From Eudasyphora cyanicolor (Eukaryota; Arthropoda; Insecta; Diptera; Muscidae), in contig OZ005736.1 of the NCBI GenBank assembly GCA_963930755.1, positions 218,418,142 through 218,482,141 of the forward strand: DNA of 64,000 bases, written 5' to 3'. This document shows, one piece after another, positions 55,377 through 64,000 of the stretch (positions are counted from its first letter, which is position 1; every line of letters starts with the position of its first letter). The translations under genes and the position numbers were made by a program. A model generated the notes under the pieces. The model was not told the DNA's origin and ran no database searches. It worked only from the letters and a program-made list of their open reading frames with translations.

Positions 55377-57666
55377 ATGTTGTTTTTGTTAAGTATTGTT
55401 TGGCATTTCATCACGGAAAGACTTACGCCTGAACAACGTTTACAAATCGTTCAACTTTGTTACGAAAATTCACGTTCTGTGAGGAATGTGTTTCGTGCAC
55501 ATCGCTCAACTTATGGTCAACATAATCGGCCTACTGAGCAGAGTATGAAGCCGCCGATCCGAGCCGCCGATTTCAGCCGGCGGCGACCTTTTTTCACCAG
55601 CCGAAGCCGCCGCCGATCTTTGCGACTAAAATCGGCTGAAACACAGCCGCCGTTCCAAAGAAAAACTTTAAAATTTGGAGAGATACAATTTACATTTTTG
55701 ATAAGCAAATAGCTATATAGCAGATATATCGTCCCCTTAATAGAAGCATAATGTGTACGCATATTCACTATTATTTTTTAATGCATTCTAAGAATCTACG
55801 CAATTGGTTCTATATGTGGTGAAATTCTACTTCCACAAATTGGGTTATTGGGTGTTTGAAATTGTTCGGTAATAAATAATAATATCGAGTTTCAATTTCC
55901 CAAAACCTTCAAATATGATTTTCTCGAAACGACAAATAAATTATACACTATTCATTTATTGGGTGGACGATATGGAAGTGAGTGATTTTCGCTTTGATTC
56001 GTTTATTGTCACAAGCGGGAGCTTAACAAGAAAATTAGAAAAATTATTTTTTAAAGGAAATAATAAGATTTTTTATTTATTATATGTACATAAGTACATA
56101 TAGAGATAAACATATTTTCGGAAAAAGATCAATGGAGTATTAAAGAATAGTATAATATACAAATTAATACCTCCATTCTAAAGAATCAATCCAGTTAAGC
56201 TCAAAACAGTAGAGGTTATCCTATTTAAACCACAACGTAATTCCACACAAAGTTAACATTTCACTAAAACGTCTATAAAATATAAAATATTTTTATTGGC
56301 AATCCTGTATATAAATATTTACAAAATATATGAAATTGTAAGGGTTTCTTGCAATCGTCTTCACCTTTGCCTAACAATATGTCATTATCCGTACATTTGC
56401 GGCACTTTCACAGGGTTGATAAAGTTGTCCGATCTGACAATCGTCTATACACAGCTTTAGCATACTTTGAAAATAGAGTATATCATAGAGCCGCCTATTG
56501 GCATGGAATCGATGATTTTTTCAACTCACAATATCTTACAATTAACTTGAAAACATATATTACTTAAGAATAAATACCAGAGCTTAACTTTTTAACTATT
56601 ATTTTAAATGTTAAAATGTCTATTATAGAACCGCCGTATGATCTATAATTTTCAATGGCAGCCGCCGCCGCCAATTTTTTCTCGGCTTCATTCTCTGCTA
56701 CTGAGCGTACTATTCGCAACACCATCACCCATTTTGAGACCCAGCATTCATTATTGGATAATATTCGACCGAATAGACCACGTCCAGCACGCAGTGAAGA
56801 AAATGTAGCGGCCGTAGCTGAGAGTGTACACGAAGACCGTGGAGAGTCGATTCGGCGCCGTTCTCAGCAACTCGGACTGACGTATGGAAGGACTTGGCGA
56901 ATTTTACGTCGAGATCTTAAATTGAAAGCATACAAAATACAGCTTGTGCAAGAACTGAAGCCGCCCGACCTTACCAAGCGACATCGCTTTGCTCTATGGG
57001 CTCTTGAAAAGTTCCAAGAAGATCCGACGTTTTCGAGCCAAATTTTGTTCAGCGATGAGGCCCATTTCTGGCTCAATGGCTATGTAAACAAGCAAAACTG
57101 CCGCATTTGGAACGAAGAGCAACCTGAAGAGATTCAAGAGCTGCCACTTCATCCAGAAAAAACAACGGTTTGTTGTGGTTTGTGGGCCGGTGGAATCATC
57201 GGTCCATATTTCTTCAAAAATGATGCCGGTGAGAACGTAACCGTCAATGGCGACCGTTATCGTGCCATGATAACCCACTATTTGATGTCTGAAATTGAAG
57301 CTCGGCGACATTTGGTTTCAACAAGAAGGCGCCACTTCCCACATATCGCATCAATCAATGGATTTATTGAGAGAACACTTCGGTGAGCAGAGAATTTCAC
57401 GTTTTGGGCCGGTCGATTGGCCACCAAGATCGCGTGATATCACACCGTTAGACTTTTTCCTGTGGGGATATGTAAAGTCTAAAGTTTATGGGGACAAACC
57501 CGCTTCGATTCAGGCCTTGGACCAAAACATCACGCGTGTTATTCGTCAGTTACCAGTCGAAATGCTCGAACGAGGCATCGAAAATTGGACTCAATTCGAA
57601 AATTGGCCAACATGTGATAGACATAATCTTAAAAAAATAAATGCCAAAGAATGTTCTTTCAAATGA
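55377..57666 (+). pseudogene. Mariner-like transposase, split and frameshifted
   Basis: 55410-55538 reads ITERLTPEQRLQIVQLCYEN and VRNVFRAHRSTYGQHNRPTE, the first helix-turn-helix. After the hAT it continues TERTIRNTITHFE, RPNRPRPARSEENVAAVAES, RRRSQQLGLTYGRTWRIL (second helix-turn-helix) and FSDEAHFWLNGYVNKQN (first Asp). A frameshift follows near 57295, then WFQQEGATSHISHQ, where the second catalytic Asp is Glu, and WPPRSRDITPLDFFLWGYVK (third Asp). The tail is MLERGIENWTQFENW. A 244-codon frame (56655-57386) borrows its first 14 codons (MAAAAANFFSASFS) from the hAT end. Not functional. Confidence 0.85.
55539..56697. mobile_element. hAT element, 8-bp duplication CTACTGAG
   Basis: TIR CAGAGTATGAAGCCG (left) and CAGAGAATGAAGCCG (right, inverted). 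CTACTGAG at 55531-55538 and 56698-56705. Subterminal GCCGCCGATC/GGCGGCG repeats crowd both ends. Interior contains a 62-codon frame (55915-56100) and a 72-codon frame (56349-56564) without a known domain, and a relative of the MITE at 35929. No transposase recognised. Confidence 0.9.
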
Positions 57667-57714
57667 TTATAAACATTCCCCATTAAATTTGAATTTTCTG
57701 TGTTTTTTTCTTTA

Positions 57715-58721
57715 AACAAGTAAGAAAGTTTCAGTCGGGTAAACCGACTAAGGTATACCCCCACTTTGTAAGCAATGTAATATTGAATTTTACACGAATT
57801 ATTCTGTCAATTTGTGTGGGAAGTACCAGAAAGGGTTTAACAAACACACCTTTTTTTCGCTGAACAGTAGATAATTTAAATACATTGCACTTTGAAGAAT
57901 TATAAGCGTTTATGTGCACTGGTATATTAACGTTATGAGATATTAAATTGTGGCATGATTTGGCCATTTTGTGTGGGAGGTACAAAAAGGGGCGTGGTGA
58001 TAACGACCATTTTTCTCCGGGCTGTAAGCACTGTAAAAACATTACACTGTACAAAATGTCAAGTATTTTTATACACAGGCATTATTGTTATAGGCTGTTA
58101 ACTTTTGGTGCAAAATGGTACCTTTGTGTGGGAGGTACCAAAAGGGGCGTGGCAATAACGCCCATTCTTCACTGGACTGTAGGCACTGTAAAAGCATTAC
58201 ACTGTACAATATTTTTAGTATTTTTATACACAGGCATTAATGTTATAGGCTTTTAACTTTTGGTGCAAAATGGTGCATTTGTGTGGGAGGTACCAAAAGG
58301 GGCGTGACAACTTCGCCTATTTTTCTCAAGTTGATAGCCACTGATAAACTAATACTGTGTGTGGAATTTCAGAAGATTCGAATAAGTAGTATAGCAGTTA
58401 TTAAAGAATCAATATTTCACAACATTTTATCTCTTTGTGGGGGAGGTACTAGAAGGAGTGGACCAATATGACCCATCTTCGAACTTAGCCGGAGATAGCA
58501 AAAAATATTACTACATACCAAATTTCAAGTCAATCGGTTACTCCTTTCGAGAGTTATCGTGCTCACCAGCCAGCAGACAGACGGACGGACATTGCTCATT
58601 CGACTTAAAATGACCCAAAACGAATATCCGCCGAAAGTTACTTAGGATCTCCTTCGATGTGTTACAATTTTGGCCGTAGCAAATGATATATACCCTCGTA
58701 TCACTAAAGTGAGGGTATAAA
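57715..58721 (+). mobile_element. INE-1-like family B element
   Basis: Full-length counterpart of 32029-33025: AACAAGTAAGAAAGTTTCAG, TCGGGTAAACCGAC, repeated GTGTGGGAGGTACCAAAAGG, a shortened GTCY run (GCAGACAGACGGACGGAC) and the terminal TATACCCTCGTATCACTAAA-GTGAGGGTATA hairpin. Inserted near the 3' end of the mariner. Confidence 0.75.
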
Positions 58722-60160
58722 GAATAGGGAACCTCGAAATGGATCACGCTATATGCACTTTATGGGGTCGCAGATCAATATTTCACGGTGTTGAAAACGG
58801 AATGACAAAGTTAGTACACCCCCATCCCAGGGCCGTTCGCAGGATTTTGTTTTGGGGGTATCCAACTTTTTTTATTAAAAATCAATGGTTGGCATGTTTA
58901 ATGCATATACGAGTACATATATTTATAGTGATTAACATTAAAAAATACTTAGGTAATATTTTCATTAAGAATTGCATTAATTTAAATCATATATAAATTG
59001 TATTAATGTTTTAATAAATTGACACGACGAGGCGAAATAAAAAAATCGTCTAATACTGCATTAACATCTACTGGAATGTCTCGATGAATATTCAACGAAG
59101 CCAATCCATTTAAACGATTTTCAGTCATGGTTGACCGCAGGTAATTTTTCAGCCGACGCAATGTTGAAAAGATCGTTCTTTTGTCGCTGTTGTCACAGGT
59201 AACACCGTCATCACTGTCAATATCTTGTGAACGTTTGGAAATGCATCTATATTACATATATCAAGAGCTTCCAGGGAATTTCTGACATTATCCGCTTCAA
59301 TTCTTCTTCTCCAAAGCTTCACTTCACTAATCCACACTTCAAAAAAACTTTCAGGCAAAATTTATGAATATTTTTCAAATAATTGTTTACAATTTTCTTC
59401 ATTTAGTATTGCCATTTTAGTTGGAAAAAGACATTGGATATTTTACAAAATTCCACGGTGTTTAAAAAAGCGATCTTCGAGATGAGTGATGAATAACTCT
59501 AGATATGGAATATAGGTCGAAATCTTGTAATATTCTTCAATATTTGTTGCATCAACATTGCAACGATGACTTTGTCGGGCCGCAATCCATGGTTTCTTGA
59601 TTTGAATGTTCTGTTCTTCACAAAATATTTTAGTGGACGAAAAAAAATCGCTTCAAAATGGTGAGTACAATTTTCGCGCATGTCCATCAATTCCTTTTTT
59701 GTATTTTCTGCCAGATGGACGGATTCAACTAAATCTTGATTTTCACTTTGGAGAACGCGACTAATGCGATAATGCCAAGCAGTGAACTGAATGAACTACG
59801 TGGACCGAAACTTGATAATCCAACGCTATAACGGAAATGCAGATGTTGTAGTTTTCTGATCAGACCAGGTGGTGTAGATGCATTCGAAGGCCTCGATAAC
59901 GGCTACTTGTAGGTGAAGATATATTTCAACAGACTCATGTGGTTCTACCCATCGAGTTGCGCAATACCGCTTTAATCATCACGAAGATTGCTGTTGTTAG
60001 AAATTGCTTCTTGAAGAGCTATTTGCCTTTTAGGATATTGAAAAAAGTGGTATATGGTTTGGATAGTGCCGAAACAATTTCTTATTGGGACTACTTTGCA
60101 TGCGTAACTTACAACCAAGTTGAAGCTGCACGCTGAAAAAAAATCGCTTCTGTAGTATAT

Positions 60161-60356
60161 TGTAGGGACTGCTACGAATTATAATTGTCGTAAATAAGTT
60201 TCCGAATTTGAGTCTTTCGATTTTAATAATTTTCAAACAACTGAAATTTTATTTTATTGACATAAACAATATTGACAAAAACCAAAGCACACTTAAACTA
60301 ATTTTATAAATAATAGAACAAGTAACATATACTGAAGTGGGAACGTAGTACCCACA
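60161..60356 (-). repeat. 3' LTR
   Basis: 196 bp, read on the minus strand TGTGGGTACTACGTTCCCAC... to ...GCAGTCCCTACA. Indistinguishable by eye from 61243-61438. Confidence 0.9.
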
Positions 60357-60377
60357 GTACTCCCCCGTCAATGGACG

Positions 60378-61196
60378 CTAAAAGCGTTCAGGTATTCTCA
60401 CGATTCTTCCACAACGTGTTCTCTTGCTCAAAGAACTTTTTGAATGTTTTGGATCCGCAGTGATAAAAACATTTTCATCGTTCAGGATAAACGCTGGTTT
60501 GAGTCTATCTATTGAAATCTTCACTGAGTCGCCATTAACCATAACAGTATAAACCTTTTTACGTCTGTTACTTCTTGAACGCGATTCCAATGCGTCAATT
60601 CTTTCGATGAGAGAGTCAAGTTTTTCATCGCGAACTTCAGAGACAAAAAGGGATGTGGAACTTGAAAATGTGCCCAGGATTCTATCAGCCTGCGTCGCTA
60701 ATTTATTGAGGTCTTGTGAATCGCAGACCGCGAGTATGCACCGAACATTCTCTGGTAATCGGTCAAGGAATAGGGATTTTAGAACTTCATCACTAATCTT
60801 ACCGGCTGCTAGGCATTTCATACGTTGTAAGTAGTGTGATGGCTTCTGGTCACCCAATTCCAAACCGTTTAGAAGACACTTTATTTTATTTTCAGAAGAT
60901 TCCTCAAAAGAATCTGTGATTCGCTTCTTCATTGCTGCGTACTTATCGGTCAGTGAAGTATTTAGGATGATATCTTTTACTAAAAACAAAATTGAGGGTT
61001 CCAGATTTGCCACGAGGTACTCATATTTGGTTGAGTCTTGAGTAATACCATGAAGACGGAAAGTGGCCTCAACTTGAATAAACCATACCTCTGGTTCATC
61101 CTTCCAAAATGATGGAAGTTTTGCAATCCGAGCAGATTCAATTGACACCGCTTGATTGTTGTTAGATGTTGCGGAATTTGTTTGTGTTGCTTGCAT
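60378..61196 (-). CDS. Gag-like protein fused to the pol C-terminal tail
   Basis: Intact 272-residue frame, the longest convincing one in the window; the ATG at 61196 is the first after the primer-binding site. Residues about 27-190 match the gag of Ty3/gypsy elements: FWKDEPEVWFIQVEATF, an HGITQDSTKYEYLV segment, a LGDQKPSHYLQRMKCL segment and FLDRLPENVRCILAV, which in the family form the capsid. No CCHC zinc knuckle follows. From about residue 213 it jumps to the extreme end of pol: a VYTVMVNGDSV strand, ISIDRLKPAF and TRCGRIVRIPERF. The large deletion therefore fused gag to the pol tail in frame. Expected role is particle assembly or dependence on a full-length relative. Whether it is expressed is unknown. 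Confidence 0.85.
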   Translation of the reverse strand: MQATQTNSATSNNNQAVSIESARIAKLPSFWKDEPEVWFIQVEATFRLHGITQDSTKYEYLVANLEPSILFLVKDIILNTSLTDKYAAMKKRITDSFEESSENKIKCLLNGLELGDQKPSHYLQRMKCLAAGKISDEVLKSLFLDRLPENVRCILAVCDSQDLNKLATQADRILGTFSSSTSLFVSEVRDEKLDSLIERIDALESRSRSNRRKKVYTVMVNGDSVKISIDRLKPAFILNDENVFITADPKHSKSSLSKRTRCGRIVRIPERF

Positions 61197-61242
61197 ATTG
61201 AGATTGTTTGGATTTTATTTTGACGTTCGAGGGTCACCAATT

Positions 61243-61438
61243 TGTAGGGACTGCTACGAATTATAATTGTCGTAAATAAGTTTCCGAATTTGAGTCTTTC
61301 GATTTTAATAATTTTCAAACAACTGAAATTTTATTTTATTGACATAAACAATATTGACAAAAACCAAAGCACACTTAAACTAATTTTATAAATAATAGAA
61401 CAAGTAACATATACTGAAGTGGGAACGTAGTACCCACA
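61243..61438 (-). repeat. 5' LTR
   Basis: 196 bp, the promoter-bearing LTR for the minus-strand element. The TATA-like AATTTTATAAATAATAG segment (61384-61400, plus strand) reads as CTATTATTTATAAAATT on the sense strand. Identical by eye to the 3' LTR. Confidence 0.9.
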
Positions 61439-63164
61439 ATATTGTCCCAAGTATATTGTCTAGAGTACATTCCAAATATATAATATTTGACACGCATTAA
61501 TATTATATGTTTGGGAGAATATTGTTCTAAACAAAAATATGTTCCCATTCTAATATTTTTTTATTTGGAACTACTATTTCCGAAACAAAGATTAATTTGT
61601 ATTTAATTATTTTGGCAATGTATCAATGCCTTAATTTAAAGACAAGTTTTCTGTTATTCAGATGCTCAAAGATCATTTTTTTTATAAATTTTAAATGTTT
61701 TTAAAATTTAATTAAAACTTAAATAGTATAATCTTTCGGGAATATAAATTGCATTGATGGGTTGGCAAAAAGTGATGAATTGGAATATTTATAAATTAAA
61801 AGACATTTTTAGCTATAAAGTTTAAAACGTAAACTAGGAAAAACTAACTAAAATTCGAAAAAATCAGCAAAGTTTTAAAATTTTTTTAAATAAAATATGT
61901 TTGGGAAACTTCTTAAACAATAACTTTGTTTGTGGGTACACACATATTTTATTTGTGAAAGTCAGTTAGCAAATATGTTATGTTCTAATATATTAATATA
62001 TGCGTTCCAAACAAGATTTCTTGATTTTCAAATAAAATTTATTTGTTAAGAAATATATAGTATTTGAAAAAATCTCTTCCAAATATATTTTCTTTCAATT
62101 CAAACATATCAAAAATTACGATTTTCCCCGTGTGTGAGCTGCACAATGTGAAAGCAGTGCTAAGCTGTACTTTTCTTGGATATATGCTTGCGCCCCATGA
62201 AATTCTCCGTTCATTGCTCTTGCGCCGTCATAGCATTGCCAAAATAAATACTTACAATCAATACCAGAAGTTTCGAGGAAATGTAGAATAATATCAACCA
62301 AACCTTTTTCCATCGAACTGTTTTGTTGGGACGAAACTCAAAAAATCTTCGCAAATTTTATATCGCCCATCGTTTTCGTTAAGGTACCGGATACACATTG
62401 AAACTTGCTCTACCCCTGAAATATCAGCTAATTCGTCCGCCATGACGGTGAAAGCTTTGGAATTATTGATTCTCTTAATAAGTTGTCGGTGTATAAGAGT
62501 GTGACAAATACTTATAATTTCATTTTGAACACGATTGCTTATATAGTACATTGCGTTTCGTGGTGAATTTGTCAAGTGACTATTCAAATTTGAATCCGTT
62601 ATCGCCCGATACCTTAGCAAGGCTCTAAAATTGCCATAATTTTGAATAGTTTCATTTGAATCGATTCTGTCTGTATCACAACTTCCTCTTAGTGCTAATC
62701 CTTGTCGACCACAAAGGACTACTGTTTGAACTATTGCTTCCAAATGCTTTATATTTTCGTTTACGACCTGCTTTTCCTGAATTTGTAATTGTTTATCGAT
62801 GGACGCTGTGGCTTGCTTTTCTACATTATATCTGATTTCAGCTTTCAATACACTGTTTCTATGGTATGCGAGTGATGAGTGGTGGCGAAATACGTCCAGT
62901 GCTTTTTTCCAATTATTAAATGGTCTTGATATATAATGGTCAAATAATACACATGTTTTACAGAAAACACCGACTAGATTTGCAGAGTACGCCAACCATT
63001 TACATTTATGTAACCAAGAAAGTTGGAATTTTAAATTTCTTGGCCCAGTTACTGGAAAACTATAATTATCTGGAGGAATCCAGATTTTTTCATGAAAACC
63101 TTCTATATAGTCGTGACTCTCTGAAGCTGACTTGTTCACGAATAAACCTATATCATGGTGATTA

Positions 63165-63300
63165 GGGTGATCAAAAAACCGGTTATTTTGAAAATGCGGG
63201 TTTCGGTTTCTTCGAAAATTAAGTTAACTATAAAACCGGTTTTCGGTTTAACCGAAAATAAAAAAACCGGTGAACCGGTTGTTTTCGGTTTTTTCTTTTT
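63165..63300. repeat. AACCGGTT-rich palindromic cluster
   Basis: AACCGGTT occurs at about 63176, 63234 and 63275, with AACCGGTG and AACCGAAAA variants between, and GGTTTTCGGTTTAACCGAAA forms a hairpin. Starts AGGGTGATCAAAAAACCGG, possibly the end of another DNA transposon. Not resolved. Confidence 0.45.
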
Positions 63301-63559
63301 TAATAAAAATGCATAAATAATGCTCAAGATTTTGTTAGATGACGTAAAATAAGCGTAGTGAAAATTCAATACGCAACCATATTTCAATTAAATTAAGATT
63401 TATTTGAAAATTGTATTTTAAACACTTCATATTTTTACGGGTACTTATAATAGGTAATTGTTTCGATTTCATTTATGATATAATATTATAATATCTGCGA
63501 TATTTATAATATTTATGTTAAATTTTTAAAAAGATTTCTTTACAAAAAAATTGATAATA

Positions 63560-64000
63560 GGGATGTTTTCGTTACAATCTAGCAATTTTAGTTTAGCACT
63601 TTACAACGAAAACAACTGACTTCCACTAACTGACACATAAGCAATAAGTGTCGGATTTTCACTATCTGGTAGCAATGGTGTCATGAGTTGCGAAGAAAGA
63701 ACAGTGCGAAACAGACAAAAAATTCGTGAAAAGTATTTATAAAACATATATTTACTATTCTATGCTCAATTGTTTACACTCTTTTTGCAAATATTAAAAT
63801 AATTTCCAATTTTGGTTCTTCTTCTTCCCGTTAATTCACAATAATTGATAAAATCTCTCCAAAAATGGGATGCCATATTGCTAAATACCCAGTCTGGCAA
63901 CATCATACTCGTTTAAGACAGGAACACAAGCACCAAACTTCATCGGGAACTAATAGTGCTTAAAAGTACTTAGCTCTCCATACAAATTAAGCACTTATGG
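63560..64000. mobile_element. Second copy of the 461-bp MITE, cut by window end
   Basis: GGGATGTTTTCGTTACAATC after TA at 63558-63559, then colinear with 48881-49320 with few differences (a short deletion near 63888). The right TIR lies beyond the window. Confidence 0.8.

Larger units (their letters stand above)
55301..58750 (+). mobile_element. Mariner-like element interrupted by hAT and INE-1-like insertions
   Basis: Left TIR TA-AGGGGTGATCCAAGTAGAG at 55301. A plausible right TIR (inverted AGCGTGATCCATTTCGAGGT) ends at 58750. Between them, in order, are the N-terminal transposase piece, the hAT 55539-56697, the rest of the transposase, and the B element 57715-58721. Confidence 0.7.
60161..61438 (-). 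mobile_element. Internally deleted Ty3/gypsy-type LTR retrotransposon
   Basis: Two 196-bp LTRs (TG...CA) look identical base by base. Target duplication ATAT (60157-60160, 61439-61442) breaks a D-family sequence whose empty form is seen at 43283-43300. Inside the 5' LTR (right side, minus strand) is a primer-binding-like TGGTGACCCTCGAACG. Next to the 3' LTR is the purine tract GACGGGGGAG. Total 1278 bp; an autonomous element would be several kb. Protease, reverse transcriptase, RNase H and integrase are missing. Confidence 0.9.
60129..62132 (+). mobile_element. D-family element, inflated by an LTR retrotransposon
   Basis: CACGCTGAAAAAAAATCGCT at 60129, ...GATTTTCCCCGTG at 62132, TG on both sides (CA on the minus strand). 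Removing the element and one CA restores the hAT frame through CAAHSFN. Without the LTR element it would be about 722 bp, the normal D size. Interior is closely similar to 43268-44002. Confidence 0.85.
59010..63139 (-). pseudogene. hAT transposase (DUF4371/ZMYM1-like), interrupted
   Basis: Start ATG at 63139. Residues 1-80 carry the TTF-type zinc finger (LKFQLSWLHKCKWLAYS, FCKTCVLFDHY). DUF4371-type core follows: CGRQGLALRGSCD, FRALLRYRA, TNSPRNAMYYISNRVQNEII, FTVMADELADISGVEQVSMC and IRYLNE. A frameshift near 62310 leads to FWQCYDGARAMNG (the second catalytic Asp context) and LLSHCAAH. The D element (60129-62132) splits the next codons; reading resumes FNLVVSYACKV, PIRNCFGTIQ and FFQYPKRQIALQEAI at 60120. 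C-terminal dimerisation sequence PVTTATKERSF is followed by a shifted RRLKNYLRSTMTENRLNGLA and LNIHRDIPVD near 59300-59050. Several stops and frameshifts; dead. Confidence 0.85.
58828..63140 (-). mobile_element. hAT transposon relic with transposase gene
   Basis: Left end CAGGGCCGTTCGCAGGATTT at 58828 is a typical hAT terminus. The far (5') end beyond 63140 is not resolved, and different AACCGG-rich DNA begins at 63165. The transposase gene is interrupted by a D element, so about 2.3 kb of the 4.3 kb is original. Confidence 0.75.

Noticed and set aside
60161..61438. Endogenous retrovirus with an envelope gene
   Set aside because: Only gag and the pol tail are present; no envelope-like sequence, and the gag is of Ty3 retrotransposon type.

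Overview
The window looks like AT-rich nuclear DNA of a higher fly (Diptera, probably a calyptrate). The evidence is several INE-1/DINE-1-like elements with GTCY tetranucleotide runs and terminal hairpins, relics of the Tc1/mariner, hAT, Helitron, LINE and Ty3 classes, and no operon-like gene order. I cannot name the species. I found no host protein-coding gene, rRNA, genuine tRNA gene or CRISPR array. The only long intact reading frame belongs to an LTR retrotransposon (60378-61196, minus).

Layout. 1-4230: a LINE 3' half split by a 2.6-kb terminal-inverted-repeat element that carries Helitron pieces. 4230-9370: INE-1-like repeats, a DUF4780-like relic, a fold-back element, a mariner scrap and a complete tRNA-derived SINE. 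9370-12085: decayed LINE copies holding two small DNA transposons. 12086-13879: no recognised repeat. 13880-22733: three Helitrons, two of which form a giant inverted repeat. 22797-34506: INE-1-like copies loaded with nested mariner, hAT and MITE insertions. 35085-36460: a broken member of an unnamed transposon-like protein family. 36461-38640: no recognised repeat. 38980-49341: LINEs, D-family MITEs and a Helitron containing a hAT and a D element. 49430-58750: mariner relics and INE-1-like elements. 58828-63140: a hAT transposase gene interrupted by a D element, itself interrupted by an LTR element with identical-looking LTRs. 63560-64000: a MITE cut by the window end.

The sequence is a stratigraphy of mobile elements. 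Target-site duplications, restored reading frames and insertion-in-insertion order fix relative ages at many sites. Six non-autonomous families recur: D (TIR CACG..., 2-bp target duplication, mostly TA), INE-1-like A and B, Helitrons beginning TCTATATATA and ending CTAG, LINE families La and Lb whose 3' tails are CCTAA-type, and a 461-bp TA-flanked MITE. Family names D, A, B, La and Lb are my own labels.

No cellular pathway can be read from the window. Boundaries resting on a target-site duplication are accurate to a base or two. Others are approximate because I compared sequences by eye, without alignment or database search.
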